Origin: Myxococcales bacterium
GTDB taxonomy: Bacteria; Myxococcota_A; Polyangia; Haliangiales; Haliangiaceae
Reading direction: 5' to 3'
DNA length: 64,000 bases
Assembly: GCA_016720595.1 (NCBI GenBank)
Contig: JADKKI010000020.1
Coordinates: forward strand, 62,001 to 126,000
Shown: in pieces, positions 1-8,808 of the stretch
Numbering within the stretch: position 1 is the first letter of the stretch
How the letters are laid out: each line of letters opens with the position of its first letter
Translations under genes and position numbers: made by a program
Notes under the pieces: generated by a model
Database searches by the model: none
Told to the model about the DNA's origin: nothing
What the model saw: the letters and a program-made list of their open reading frames with translations, nothing else

Positions 1-329
1 TGGCGGCGGACACCGACTGGGTCAGGATCGCGGCCCTGTACGCGATGCTGGTGATCGCGATGCCCTCGCCGGTGATCGAGCTCAATCGCGCGGTCGCCGT
101 GGGGATGGCGTTCGGCCCCACGCTCGCGCTCGAGCTCGTGGATGCGCTCGTCGAGGACGAGGCGCTCGATGGCTATCACCTGCTGTTCGCCGTACGTGCT
201 GATCTGCTCGCGAAGCTCGGTCGTCTCGAGGAGGCACGGCACGATCTCGAGCGCGCGGCGGCGCTGACCCGCAACGGGCGGGAGCGCGAGCTCCTGCTCG
301 CCCGCGCCGCCTCGTACCCGGCCCCGTGA
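1..329 (+). CDS. ECF sigma factor, ECF42-like, C-terminal fragment
   Basis: The gene enters from the left edge, so the DNA-binding sigma-2 and sigma-4 regions are outside the window. The readable part runs in frame from base 3. It carries the C-terminal extension typical of ECF42 sigma factors: a block TDWVRIAALYAML, then PSPVIELNRAVAV, then GYHLLFAVRADLL and a closing helical repeat, which resembles TPR-type helices. In that family the extension is needed for activity, and the genes usually sit beside small DGPF/YCII-like proteins, which may lie just upstream of this window. The next gene begins 40 bases downstream on the same strand. The family call is by motif recognition; the target genes cannot be inferred. 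Confidence 0.8.
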   Translation, partial: AADTDWVRIAALYAMLVIAMPSPVIELNRAVAVGMAFGPTLALELVDALVEDEALDGYHLLFAVRADLLAKLGRLEEARHDLERAAALTRNGRERELLLARAASYPAP

Positions 330-368
330 TCGGCCCCCGCGCCATCGCCTGTCGGGTGATACTGAGGC

Positions 369-773
369 ATGGCTGCTCCCGGCGCCCCGTCTCCCGTCCG
401 CTGCGTTCGCTGCGGTGCACCCGGTGTCTGGCACGCCCAGGCGAACCAGTGGGGGTGCGATCACTGTCGCGATCTGATCGGCGGGCCACCGCAGTTCCCG
501 GCGCCCTACGCCGTGGCGATGCCGCCGGGGCCGTTCGCGACGCAGCCGGTGCCGAAGTGCCCGCGGTGCTGGGGGGATGGCACCTGGCACGCTCAGATCG
601 GCAAGTGGGGCTGTGATCGCTGCAAGAGCTACCTCGATCCAGCGGTGATCGCGGGTGCCCAGGCCAGCGCCGCAGCGAGTGATGCGGGCCTGAAGGTCGC
701 GAAGTTCCTGCTCTGGTTGATCCTGTTGATCGCCCTGATCGCGGTCAAGGTCGCGCTGCGGAGCCACCGCTGA
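369..773 (+). CDS. Duplicated zinc-ribbon protein with C-terminal membrane helix
   Basis: This 134-residue protein of unknown function contains two copies of one zinc-ribbon-like unit. Each unit is CxxC, 14 residues, then CxxC (C12/C15/C30/C33 and C64/C67/C82/C85), and each holds the words WHAQ and WGCD before the second cysteine pair. A linker rich in Ala and Pro separates them. A hydrophobic helix at about residues 110-128 followed by basic residues suggests a single membrane anchor with the ribbons in the cytoplasm. The ATG start is the only sensible one. The conserved Trp/His between the cysteine pairs argues for a real domain and not chance cysteines. I do not recognise a named family. 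Confidence 0.75.
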   Translation: MAAPGAPSPVRCVRCGAPGVWHAQANQWGCDHCRDLIGGPPQFPAPYAVAMPPGPFATQPVPKCPRCWGDGTWHAQIGKWGCDRCKSYLDPAVIAGAQASAAASDAGLKVAKFLLWLILLIALIAVKVALRSHR

Positions 774-799
774 CGGCCGGCGGTTCCAGACCCCAGGTC

Positions 800-1390
800 G
801 TGCTGTTCGACATCGGGGGCGTGCTGCTGACCAACGGGTGGGATCACGTCTCGCGTGGCCGCGCTGCCGAGGCGTTCGGCCTTGACGACGGCTTCGAGGC
901 CCGGCACGCGCTGCTCGCCCTCGATCTCGACACCGCGCAGATCACCCTCGACTCGTACCTCGATCGCGTGGTGTTCGATCGACCGCGTTCGTTCACGCGC
1001 GAGGCGTTCCTCGCCTTCATCCACGCCGAGTCGCAGCCGTTCCCGGAGACGCTCGCCGTGCTCGACGAGGTGGTGGCCACCGGACGCTACGTGGTGGTGG
1101 CGCTCAACAACGAGTCACGCGAGCTCAACGCTCACCGGATCACGACCTTCGATCTGGCCCGGCGGTTCGATGCGTTCCTGTCCTCGTGCTATCTCGGGAT
1201 GAGCAAGCCGGATCCGGGGATCTACGTGCGGATGCTCGAGATCCTGCAGCGCCCCGCGGAGGCGTGCGTGTTCGTCGACGATCGCGCGCACAACGTGGCG
1301 ACGGCGGTGGAGCTCGGGATCCACGGGATCCAGCACGCGAGCGCGCCCACCACGCGCGAGGCGCTCCGCGCCGCCGGCGTACAGATCTGA
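800..1390 (+). CDS. HAD-superfamily hydrolase (HAD-IA type)
   Basis: This is a predicted cytoplasmic phosphatase or dehalogenase-like hydrolase of 196 residues. Motif I is FDIGGVL near the N-terminus (nucleophile Asp4), with the usual second acid replaced by Gly, as in many FDxGGVL proteins. Motif II is around ALNNES, motif III is the Lys in GMSKPDP, and motif IV is the acidic pair in FVDDRAHN. The length is normal for the family with a helical cap. The start is GTG at 800, immediately before LFDIGG; any earlier start would have to lie upstream in the short gap after the zinc-ribbon gene. The substrate cannot be told from sequence. Related proteins act on sugar phosphates or nucleotide phosphates. 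Confidence 0.85.
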   Translation: MLFDIGGVLLTNGWDHVSRGRAAEAFGLDDGFEARHALLALDLDTAQITLDSYLDRVVFDRPRSFTREAFLAFIHAESQPFPETLAVLDEVVATGRYVVVALNNESRELNAHRITTFDLARRFDAFLSSCYLGMSKPDPGIYVRMLEILQRPAEACVFVDDRAHNVATAVELGIHGIQHASAPTTREALRAAGVQI

Positions 1391-1432
1391 GCCGGCCGCG
1401 AGGTCGACCTCGGCCACCCGTCGACATTCTCC

Positions 1433-2062
1433 TCAGGCCGGCCAGGGGAGCGTGCAATCGGGGGCGTTGATCGGGGTGCCGCGGGAGCTGTGCAGCGGGA
1501 TCACGCCGGCCCAGTACGGGAGGGCAAGGTCGCTGCCCTCGTCGGCGAGTGGCGGCCCAGAGCGCGCCTTGGCGGAGGCCTCGGTGATCGCGAGGCCGAG
1601 CACCGAGGTCGCAGCGAGCTCCTTGTCATTCGGCGGGCGGCACGCGGCGGAGCGGCCGGGGACGACGCGATCGATCAAGGCGGCGAGTGCGGCGAGCTTG
1701 GTCGGCGTGTCCTCGACGAGCGTCGCCGTGCCGAACAGCACGACCGAGCGATAGTTGACCGAGTGATGGAACGCGGTGCGGGACAGCACCAGCGCATCGA
1801 GAAGCGTCACGCAGATCGAGACCTCGATGCCCTGCGCGAGCGATCTCAGCATGTGGCTCGCGGCCGAGCCGTGGATGTAGAGGTGGTCGCCGACGCGCAC
1901 GTGGGTCGTGGGGATCACGACGGGGCCGTGCTCCGATGCGAAGCCGACGTGGCAGATCAGGGCCTCGTCGAGGATCGCGTCGATCTGGGCGCGCTCGTGG
2001 GAGCCGCGGGTGGGCTTGCGGCGGACCTTCGTGCGATCGGTGATGGGGAGCGACGTGGTCAT
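1433..2062 (-). CDS. Pyridoxamine 5'-phosphate oxidase-like flavin protein
   Basis: The 209-residue protein belongs to the split-barrel FMN-binding group (PNPOx-like, NimA-related). Visible features are RGSHERAQIDAILDEA at the N-terminus, then CHVGF, VVIPTTHVRVGDHLYIHGSA and a central TLLDALVLSRTAFHHS stretch, all typical of this fold. It probably binds FMN and may reduce or bind a small aromatic or heme-like ligand; true PNP oxidase activity is not implied. The ATG at 2062 is chosen because it begins the recognisable domain and leaves a 54-base divergent promoter region to the MocR-type regulator. PNPOx-like genes are commonly found divergent from MocR regulators, which suggests that regulator controls this gene. 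Confidence 0.85.
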   Translation of the reverse strand: MTTSLPITDRTKVRRKPTRGSHERAQIDAILDEALICHVGFASEHGPVVIPTTHVRVGDHLYIHGSAASHMLRSLAQGIEVSICVTLLDALVLSRTAFHHSVNYRSVVLFGTATLVEDTPTKLAALAALIDRVVPGRSAACRPPNDKELAATSVLGLAITEASAKARSGPPLADEGSDLALPYWAGVIPLHSSRGTPINAPDCTLPWPA

Positions 2063-2102
2063 GGGTCGAGCCTGCCGCTGGAATGGATGGGGAAACAGGT
2101 CC

Positions 2103-2118
2103 ATGATTGACAAATCAT
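2103..2118. promoter_or_regulatory. Candidate MocR operator (inverted repeat)
   Basis: The sequence ATGATT, a four-base spacer GACA, then AATCAT is a perfect 6-bp inverted repeat in the divergent region, overlapping the first bases of the regulator gene. It embeds a TTGACA hexamer, an ideal -35 box. Autoregulation by binding at the start of the regulator gene is common for MocR/PdxR proteins. The operator role is inference. Confidence 0.45.
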
Positions 2119-3655
2119 GTGGTCCATCTCGAAGCGTCGGGGAGCGGGGCCGTCCGCGATGTTCGTCCAGGTCGCACGGGCGATCACGGACGACATCCGC
2201 CGCGGGGCCCTGCAGCCGGGCGACCGGTTGCCGAGCACGCGCGCGCTGGCGACGCAGTTCGCGGTCAATCGCAACACCATCGTCGCCGCATACGACGAGC
2301 TCGTCGCACAGGGCTGGGTGGTCACGCGCGGCGCGGGCGGCACGTTCGTCTCCGCCGAGCTCCCGGAGAGGCACGTGCGCGACGTGCGTGCCGTGCCCGA
2401 CGCGCGTGACGTGCGAGCAGCCCGCGCCACGAGAGCGGGACGACGAGGGCAGGGAGCAGCAGCCGTGCGCGGGGTCGCGGCTCGGCCTGGCTACGACGTG
2501 CGGGTGTTGCCGGCGACGAGCGTTCCGTTCGGCTCGGCGGAGATGCTGTACCACCTCTCGGGAGGCGTGCCCGATACGCGGCTGCTCCCGAGCGCGATGC
2601 TGTCGCGCGCGTATCGCCGGGTGCTGCGCTCGCCCGCGGGTCGTGCCGCCCTCGACTACGCAGATCCGCACGGGGCGCCCCGGCTGCGCACGGCGATCGC
2701 GGCGATGTTGAGGACCAGTCGCGGGATCCCGGCGACCGCGGACAACATCCTGATCACGCGGGGCAGCCAGATGGCGCTCGATCTCGCGACCCGGCTCCTG
2801 GTGCGCCCGGGGCAGACCGTCGCCGTCGAGGAGCTCGGCTACCGCCCCGCGTGGCGCGCCTTCGAGGAGGCGGGCGCTCGGCTCGAGCCCATCGCGCTGG
2901 ATGGGAGCGGCCTGGTGGTCGACGAGCTGGCCGGAGTCACGCCGCGCTGCATCTACGTGACCCCGCACCACCAGTACCCGACCACCGTGCTGATGTCGCC
3001 AGCGCGGAGGATGGCGCTCCTCGACCGCGCCCGCCGTGAGCGCTTCGCGATCCTCGAGGACGACTACGATCACGAGTTCCACTTCGAGGGCCGGCCCGTC
3101 GCGCCCCTGGCTGCCGACGATCCGGGTGGGAACGTGATCTACCTGGGCACCTTGTCCAAGATCCTCGCCCCGGGGCTACGCCTCGGCTTCGTGGCGGCGC
3201 CGGAGCAGGTGATCGACGGGCTCGCGCGGCTGCGCACGATCGCCGACCGGCAGGGGGATCAGGTGCTCGAGCTGGCGGTCGCTGACCTGATCGAGGAGGG
3301 CGAGCTCCAGCGCCATGCCAAGAAGATGCGCCGGGTCTACGAGGCACGCCGCGACGCACTGGTCACCGCCCTCCGGCGCGAGCTCGCTGGCGCGCTGAGC
3401 TTCCAGCTGCCAGCGGGCGGGATCACGCTGTGGGCCAAGGTCGCCGCCGAGGTCCCGCTCGAGGTGTGGTGTGAACGCGCTCGTGCACGAGGCGTGGCGA
3501 TCTCCGCGGCCCGTGACTTCGCGCTCGACGGCAAGGCCCGCCCGTACGTGCGGCTCGCGTATGCACGCTACCGGGAGAGCGAGCTCCTCGATGCCGTGCG
3601 GCGGCTGCGCGACGCCTTGCCTCGCGGGAAGAACTCGACGAGGCTCGCGGGATGA
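2117..3655 (+). CDS. MocR/PdxR-family regulator (GntR wHTH + aminotransferase domain)
   Basis: This 512-residue chimeric regulator has an N-terminal GntR-type winged helix (about residues 15-85: GDRLPSTRALATQFAVNRNT and AYDELVAQGW). A linker to about residue 120 follows, then a fold-type I aminotransferase domain. The PLP-binding lysine is in LSKILAPGLRLG, the aspartate-containing DDYDHEFHF motif precedes it, and HHQYPTTVLMSPARR is the substrate-loop region seen in the family. Such proteins use the aminotransferase domain as a PLP or PLP-amino-acid sensor. The ATG at 2117 gives the usual N-terminus beginning with Trp before the helix-turn-helix. It is divergent from a PNPOx-like gene and overlaps the next gene by four bases, so that gene is probably cotranscribed. 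Confidence 0.9.
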   Translation: MWSISKRRGAGPSAMFVQVARAITDDIRRGALQPGDRLPSTRALATQFAVNRNTIVAAYDELVAQGWVVTRGAGGTFVSAELPERHVRDVRAVPDARDVRAARATRAGRRGQGAAAVRGVAARPGYDVRVLPATSVPFGSAEMLYHLSGGVPDTRLLPSAMLSRAYRRVLRSPAGRAALDYADPHGAPRLRTAIAAMLRTSRGIPATADNILITRGSQMALDLATRLLVRPGQTVAVEELGYRPAWRAFEEAGARLEPIALDGSGLVVDELAGVTPRCIYVTPHHQYPTTVLMSPARRMALLDRARRERFAILEDDYDHEFHFEGRPVAPLAADDPGGNVIYLGTLSKILAPGLRLGFVAAPEQVIDGLARLRTIADRQGDQVLELAVADLIEEGELQRHAKKMRRVYEARRDALVTALRRELAGALSFQLPAGGITLWAKVAAEVPLEVWCERARARGVAISAARDFALDGKARPYVRLAYARYRESELLDAVRRLRDALPRGKNSTRLAG

Positions 3656-4455
3656 CGGCCTGGACGTTCACGCAGCCGCCCGCTCCGCGACAGGCATCGG
3701 TGACGCTGTTCGTGTTCGGAGCGCTCACCGACGACGTGCCGATGTCGCTGTCGCGATTCGGCGTGCCCGATACCGCGGCCCTCGAGCTGTGCGACGTCCG
3801 CATGCATACGCGCGATGCCGATCCTCGATGGTTCGACGGCTGGCGCTCCGGCTCGCTGCGGAACATCGCGAAGATCGACCTCGGTGACGGCGCTGCGGTA
3901 CTCGACGAGGCGACGGTGCTGCACTCGATCACGGCGGAGATCTCGAACCCGGCGGACCTACGCTACTTGCAGACCGCGTGGGCCCTCGCCCGGTACCTCG
4001 TCGCACGCGGTGGGTCGGTGGTGCTCGACGCGCACGCGATCGCGTTCACCGCCGGTGCCTCCGTCCCTGCCGCGGGGGCGCCACTCGATGTGGCCCACGA
4101 GGTCCGGATCGTCTACGAGACCGAATCCACCCGCCCCGATCAGGCGCACGCGATCCATACCCGCGGGATGCGGAAGTTCGGCGCGCCGGATCTGATCGCG
4201 CTGTGCAGCGACGCTGATGTGCCGCTGATCGGTACAGCGCTGGGCGAGCTCGCCGATTCGGTCGCGCGAGGGGCAGAGCTCGGATCGTCCCGGCACAAGA
4301 TCGAGGTCCTGCCGGGCGTGAACTGGGTGGCGGTGCCCGACGAGCACGGGCTCGGGAACCTCCTCCAGCTCAACAACACCGCGCGCGTGATCGTCGATTC
4401 GGAAGGGCACGATCTGGTGGGCGTCGCCGAGCGATTGCGCCGCGCACCGAGCTGA
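3652..4455 (+). CDS. Hypothetical protein (DUF4261-like?) coupled to MocR regulator
   Basis: A 267-residue soluble protein without signal peptide or membrane helix. Its ATG overlaps the TGA of the regulator gene (ATGA), indicating translational coupling. The stretch HTRGMRKFGAPDLIAL and the preceding region (LDAHAIAF, HEVRIVYETES) resemble DUF4261-type proteins, whose function is unknown; this match is from memory and weak. The N-terminus TLFVFGALTDDVPMS and the C-terminal IDSEGH-like strand (VIVDSEGHDLVG) suggest an alpha/beta fold. Operon position suggests a role linked to whatever the MocR protein senses, but there is no direct evidence. Confidence 0.7.
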   Translation: MTAWTFTQPPAPRQASVTLFVFGALTDDVPMSLSRFGVPDTAALELCDVRMHTRDADPRWFDGWRSGSLRNIAKIDLGDGAAVLDEATVLHSITAEISNPADLRYLQTAWALARYLVARGGSVVLDAHAIAFTAGASVPAAGAPLDVAHEVRIVYETESTRPDQAHAIHTRGMRKFGAPDLIALCSDADVPLIGTALGELADSVARGAELGSSRHKIEVLPGVNWVAVPDEHGLGNLLQLNNTARVIVDSEGHDLVGVAERLRRAPS

Positions 4456-4475
4456 ACCCGGGTATCCTCGGGATC

Positions 4476-5567
4476 ATGGGGAGAGTCCTCGCGAGCCTCG
4501 TGTTCGTGCTGATCGTCGGCTGCGGCGGAGGCGGCGACGACGGTAGCAATCCGCTCCCCGACCCGGCGGCGGGCCCACCCGCGGGGAACCCCAACGGGAC
4601 CTGCGCGATCCCCGCCGAGGCGAGCGTCGAGGACACCTCGAGTCCGACCCACGTGGTGGGCACGGGGACACCGGCCAGCTGCACCGGCGAGGCGTACGCG
4701 GCCGCCGTGGCGCTCGGCGGGATCATCACGTTCGATTGCGGCCCGGATCCCGTGACGATCGAGGTCACGCGCACCGCCAAGGTCGTCAACGATACCGGCC
4801 CGAAGATCGTCATCGATGGTGGCGGCAAGGTGGTGCTCGACGGCAAGGGCCAGCGGATCCTCTACATGAACACCTGCGATCCCGCGCAGAAGTTCACCAC
4901 GAGCCACTGCCAGAACCAGGATCATCCGCAGCTCACGATCCAGAACCTGACGTTCGTCAACGGCGACGCGACAGGTCAGGATCCCGATGGTGGCGGCGCC
5001 GTGTTCGTCCGCGGCGGCCGCGTCAAGGTCGTCAACAGCCGGTTCTTCGGCAACCGCTGCGATCCCACCGGGCCCGATGTCGGCGGCGCGTCGATGCGGA
5101 CGCTCAGCCAGTACCAACCGATGGGCGCGGCGGAGCCGCTCCCCGTGTACGTCGTCAACTCGACGTTCGGTGGCGCGCCCGAGCTCGGGAACAGGTGTTC
5201 GAACGGCGGTGGGCTGAGCTCGATCGGCGTCTCGCATACGGTGATCAACAGCCTGTTCACGTTCAACAACGCGATCGGCAACGGCGCGAATCCGGCGAAG
5301 AGCGGCACGCCGGGCGGCGGCAGCGGCGCGGCGATCTACAACGATGGCAACGAGTTCACGCTGTCGCTGTGCGGCACGGAGATCACGGACAACGATGCGA
5401 TCGAGGGTGGGGGCGCGATCTTCTTCGTCTCCAACAACCGCACCGGGCACCTCAAGATCGATCGGTCGGTGCTGCGGCGAAACCCGAGCCACGGGTTCGA
5501 GACCCTGCCGGGCATCTTCGTCCTCGCCGCCGAGCCGCCGCAGATCACGGACTCGACGATCGAGTGA
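4476..5567 (+). CDS. Right-handed beta-helix lipoprotein
   Basis: A 363-residue exported protein. Residues 1-16 form a lipoprotein signal peptide with the lipobox VGC followed by a run of Gly and Asp. The mature part has repeated short strands with Asn/Gly turns, such as IVIDGGGKVVLDGKG, LTIQNLTFVNGDA, VKVVNSRFFGNRC and VINSLFTFNNAIGNG. This is the pattern of right-handed parallel beta-helix proteins (pectate-lyase/POMP-like). Several paired Cys may form disulfides. No catalytic lyase residues are evident, so adhesion or a structural role is as likely as carbohydrate cleavage. A GGGA-type ribosome site lies just before the ATG. It converges on and overlaps the ketopantoate reductase gene by 23 bases. 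Confidence 0.8.
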   Translation: MGRVLASLVFVLIVGCGGGGDDGSNPLPDPAAGPPAGNPNGTCAIPAEASVEDTSSPTHVVGTGTPASCTGEAYAAAVALGGIITFDCGPDPVTIEVTRTAKVVNDTGPKIVIDGGGKVVLDGKGQRILYMNTCDPAQKFTTSHCQNQDHPQLTIQNLTFVNGDATGQDPDGGGAVFVRGGRVKVVNSRFFGNRCDPTGPDVGGASMRTLSQYQPMGAAEPLPVYVVNSTFGGAPELGNRCSNGGGLSSIGVSHTVINSLFTFNNAIGNGANPAKSGTPGGGSGAAIYNDGNEFTLSLCGTEITDNDAIEGGGAIFFVSNNRTGHLKIDRSVLRRNPSHGFETLPGIFVLAAEPPQITDSTIE

Positions 5568-6516
5568 CCCGGGCGCGCAGCTCGTCGAGCGACATCGTGC
5601 CGGGCGCCCTGCGTGCACGCACGGCCTCGGCGGCGAGCTCCTGGAGCGCGGCGTTGACCGGGGTCGGCACGCCATGCAGCCGGCCGAGCATCGCGATCTC
5701 GCCGTTCAGATAGTCGGTCTCGAGCTCGGTGGCTCCGCGCGCGAGGCTCTGCCACGTCGAGCCGCCGCTGCGCGTGGCGCCGGCGATCGGCCTCGACTGA
5801 TATCCAACCCGGCTCGCCTGGTCCTCGGCCTCGCTCGCGCACGACAGCCCGGCTGCGGCGAAGCAGGCGCGGCCCTCGGCACGCGCGCGGTCCGCGACAT
5901 CGCAGGCTCGCGCGTCGGGCCCGGCCAGCGCCTCGGCCCCATTCGCGAGGTTCGAGAGCAGCTTGGCGCGCTTCCACTTCATGATCTGCGGGCGCACCTC
6001 GCACGCGAAGCCGGCGACGATCAGCTCGCCCGCGATCGGATCCGCGAGGTCTCCCGCGCCGTCGGGATAGCGACCGAGGTCGATGAGCCCCGGGACCGGT
6101 GCTGCCCACACCTGCACCACACCCGGCGTCAGGTAGGTGGCGGGCATCTTCACGCAGCCGCCATAGACCTCGTCGGCGTGCCGCAGGGCGATCCGCTCGG
6201 CCTCGACGCCGTTCGTGAGGCACACGATCGGCACCCGACGTGGTGCCGCCACCTGGCGCAGGGCCGCGGCGGCGTCCTGCGTCTTGACCGCGAGGGCGAG
6301 CACGTCACCGTCCTGCCAGGCGAACGGCTCGTGTACGTCGGCGAGCGCGGGGTGCACCGTGAACGTGTCGTCGGGCGTCTCGACGCGGAGCCCTCCGGCG
6401 CGGATCGCCTCGAGCTGTGCCCCGCGGGCGAGCAACACGACCTCGCGCTTCGCCCGCGCGAGCATGCCGCCGATCACGCCACCGATCGCGCCGGCGCCGA
6501 GGATCACGAGCCGCAT
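5545..6516 (-). CDS. panE: 2-dehydropantoate 2-reductase
   Basis: This enzyme reduces ketopantoate to pantoate with NADPH in pantothenate/CoA synthesis. The N-terminus LVILGAGAIGGVIGG is a Rossmann GxGxxG motif, followed by LLARG for NADP selection and LAVKTQDA typical of the family. The catalytic Lys is in MKWKRAKLLSNLANG, with the conserved Asn two turns on. The C-terminal helical domain contains TELETDYLNGEI, matching the family Glu/Asn region. At 323 residues it has normal length. It starts directly after the stop of the DUF4139 gene (no gap), so the two are likely one transcript. PanE-like paralogues can act on other 2-oxoacids, so the exact substrate is moderately certain. Confidence 0.9.
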   Translation of the reverse strand: MRLVILGAGAIGGVIGGMLARAKREVVLLARGAQLEAIRAGGLRVETPDDTFTVHPALADVHEPFAWQDGDVLALAVKTQDAAAALRQVAAPRRVPIVCLTNGVEAERIALRHADEVYGGCVKMPATYLTPGVVQVWAAPVPGLIDLGRYPDGAGDLADPIAGELIVAGFACEVRPQIMKWKRAKLLSNLANGAEALAGPDARACDVADRARAEGRACFAAAGLSCASEAEDQASRVGYQSRPIAGATRSGGSTWQSLARGATELETDYLNGEIAMLGRLHGVPTPVNAALQELAAEAVRARRAPGTMSLDELRARVTRSSSP

Positions 6517-8772
6517 CTACTTCTTGGGCGAGAGCGGCTGCTTCGGGTTGAGGTCGAGGTTCTGCATCGCATCCTCGAGCGCGATCTTCTTCTCCGTGCG
6601 CTTGGTGGACAGCTCCACGATCTCGCGGCCGAGCTTGTCGCCGTCCTTGGCGAACTGCTCGAGCCGATCGGAGAGCCGCTTGCGCAGCGCTCCCGCGGCC
6701 GGGTCCTTCTTGATCGCCTCGAGGTTCGCGCGGGTCTCGTTCGCGCGCTGATCGAGCTCGCCGCGCGTGCGCGTCTTGCCTTCGATCTCGGTGTCGATCC
6801 TGCCAACCTCCTGGCGCAGCTTGACGATCGGATCGAGCTTGGCGCGGATGCCCGCGTCGAGGTTGCCCTGCGCCAGGATGCCCTCGAGCAGCACGAGCGC
6901 GCGGGACTCCCAGATCGAGAGCGTCGAGCGCGAGGGCGTCTGCTCCACCACATCGAGCTTGGTCTCCGTCGCCTTCGCGGGGAGCTTGAGCTGGATCAGG
7001 TACGCGTCCGGAAGATCCTCGGTGGCCGGCGGGCGCGGGGTCAGCTCGTAGCTGCCGCCCATCTTCTGGTGGCGGACGTAGAGCGTGGTGTCCTCGGGGC
7101 GCGGGAGCTGGGACTTGACCTCCCAGGTGGTGGTGCGACGACCGAACGATTCGATCTCCATCACGCCGCGCACGATCTTGACGAGCCGGATCTCGTCGCC
7201 GTTGTACTGGGAGTGCGAGCTGACGAGGAAGCTCGATTCGACGGCGAACGGGATGGTCACGGCCACACCGGCGCTGACCGGCTCGCTGATGCCTTCGCCG
7301 ACGAAGCTGCCACCCGAGTAGATCGAGATCGGGCCCGATTCGAGCGCGAACGGCGTGGAGTTCTTGAACCGGATCACGCGGTACGGGTTGGTCTCGTAGC
7401 CGGGGCCGCCGCCGCCCGGCTTGAACAGGAACGTCTCCTCCCCATCGACCTGCTGGTTGATGATCGCCACCATCGTCGACGTCCCATCGGGCACCGTGAG
7501 CGATTCGCCGAGGTCGTAGCGCGAGAGGCCGCTGACGTTCGCGGCCTTGGTGTTCGGCTGCATCGAGCGAGCGAGCTCCTCGGCATCCACTGCCGCCGAT
7601 TCGTCGTTCACGCCGCCCCACACGTCCGGTGCCGGTTGGCTGGCGGGCATGTTCTTGTCGGCGATCGACTTGGTGGCAGGCATCGGCGCGGCACGTGGGG
7701 GCGCCTTCTTCGGCGACGCGACCGAGCGACCCGCGCCGCTGGACGAGATCTTCGCATCGCTGTCCTTGAACCGCTCCGCACTCGCCGTGACAGGCGCTGC
7801 AGGGGCGGCGTCGCCGGGCTGCGCATAGCCAGCCTCGCCGATCGAGGCCTGGGCGCGGCGCGTGCTGCCCACCGCCGACAGATCGGTCCGGGTGACATCG
7901 CGCGGCGTGTGCAGATCGTAGCGGAACGCGATCGGGGCACCGGAGGTCAGGGACAGCTTGACGTCGCGCCAATCCTCGCCGGTGGTGTTGTCGACGACGG
8001 CCCAGCCCTGGAGCAGCGCCTGGCCCTTGCCCTTCTCTGGCAGCACCACGCGATACGTGGGCTTCCACATCGGCGCGCCGACGACATAGCTGACGAGCAG
8101 ATCGTGCGTGTGGGCGCCCGCGAGGCGGATCGTCACGTCGACCTGCTGGAACATCCCCTCGCCGGCGGTGGCGTCGAGGCTGCGCTGGAACTGCATCGAG
8201 ATGTCATCGTTGTGGAGCACGATGCCCGCGACCTTCGACAGCTTGACGACCGACAGCCGATCCTCGTGGATCAGTGTCACCTTGTAGTCGAGCTGGTGCT
8301 CGCCGTCTTCGTTGCTGGGGCGCGAGCCATCCGGCTGGATCACCTCGACGATCAGCACGCGACCGCGCATCGAGTCACCATCGCTGGTGCGCAGCGTGAC
8401 CTCGGTGCCGCGGAGCTTGTCGAGCACCTCGGCGAGGCTGCCGCTGCCGGGTCCGAGCGTGGCGATCGCGGCGTTGGCCCATGCCCGGGGATCGAGGGGC
8501 ATCGAGATCGAGACGGCGCGTCCGCCCTTGCGCTCGACGACCGTGAGGCTCTTCAGCAGATCGTTGACCTGATCCTTGCGCACGCGGATCGTGAACATCT
8601 CGCCAGAGACCGTGCCGCCGCGCTCGAAGTACCCGACGCCGTTGCGGTAGAGCACGACCTTCGAGAGCTGGAGGGCGCCGCCGGTGGTGGCGTACGGCTT
8701 GCGCGCATGACCACACGCAGCGGCGGTGATCGCCAGGGCCAGGAACGGCAGGAGGTGTGTCCGCTTGAGCAT
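6517..8772 (-). CDS. DUF4139-domain lipoprotein
   Basis: A 751-residue exported protein. The N-terminus (MLKRTHLLPFLALAITAAAC) ends in a lipobox with Cys20. The opening strand KVVLYRNGVGYFERGG is the hallmark of DUF4139 proteins. A long central region has VSYVVGAPMWKPTYRVVL, GEDWRDVKLSLTSGAP and the later PNPYRVIRFKNST stretch. It is followed by a coiled-coil tail (about residues 630-735, repeated acidic/basic heptads such as LRQEVGRIDTEIEGKTR) ending near PLSPKK. A low-complexity Ala/Pro/Lys insert lies at about 300-360. DUF4139 proteins are secreted or mucin-like proteins of unknown function. The ATG at 8772 is selected because it yields a proper signal peptide; the open frame continues upstream without one. 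Confidence 0.85.
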   Translation of the reverse strand: MLKRTHLLPFLALAITAAACGHARKPYATTGGALQLSKVVLYRNGVGYFERGGTVSGEMFTIRVRKDQVNDLLKSLTVVERKGGRAVSISMPLDPRAWANAAIATLGPGSGSLAEVLDKLRGTEVTLRTSDGDSMRGRVLIVEVIQPDGSRPSNEDGEHQLDYKVTLIHEDRLSVVKLSKVAGIVLHNDDISMQFQRSLDATAGEGMFQQVDVTIRLAGAHTHDLLVSYVVGAPMWKPTYRVVLPEKGKGQALLQGWAVVDNTTGEDWRDVKLSLTSGAPIAFRYDLHTPRDVTRTDLSAVGSTRRAQASIGEAGYAQPGDAAPAAPVTASAERFKDSDAKISSSGAGRSVASPKKAPPRAAPMPATKSIADKNMPASQPAPDVWGGVNDESAAVDAEELARSMQPNTKAANVSGLSRYDLGESLTVPDGTSTMVAIINQQVDGEETFLFKPGGGGPGYETNPYRVIRFKNSTPFALESGPISIYSGGSFVGEGISEPVSAGVAVTIPFAVESSFLVSSHSQYNGDEIRLVKIVRGVMEIESFGRRTTTWEVKSQLPRPEDTTLYVRHQKMGGSYELTPRPPATEDLPDAYLIQLKLPAKATETKLDVVEQTPSRSTLSIWESRALVLLEGILAQGNLDAGIRAKLDPIVKLRQEVGRIDTEIEGKTRTRGELDQRANETRANLEAIKKDPAAGALRKRLSDRLEQFAKDGDKLGREIVELSTKRTEKKIALEDAMQNLDLNPKQPLSPKK

Positions 8773-8808
8773 CGCGGGACTGTAGACGATATTGGATGAC
8801 GGATCGCG

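Noticed and set aside
2159..2161. ATG at MFVQVARA as regulator start
   Set aside because: It would remove the usual Trp-containing N-terminus that precedes the winged helix in this family.
5344..8799. Long open frame on the plus strand
   Set aside because: It is antisense to the DUF4139 and panE genes; in such GC-rich DNA the codon bias of a gene opens the opposite strand.
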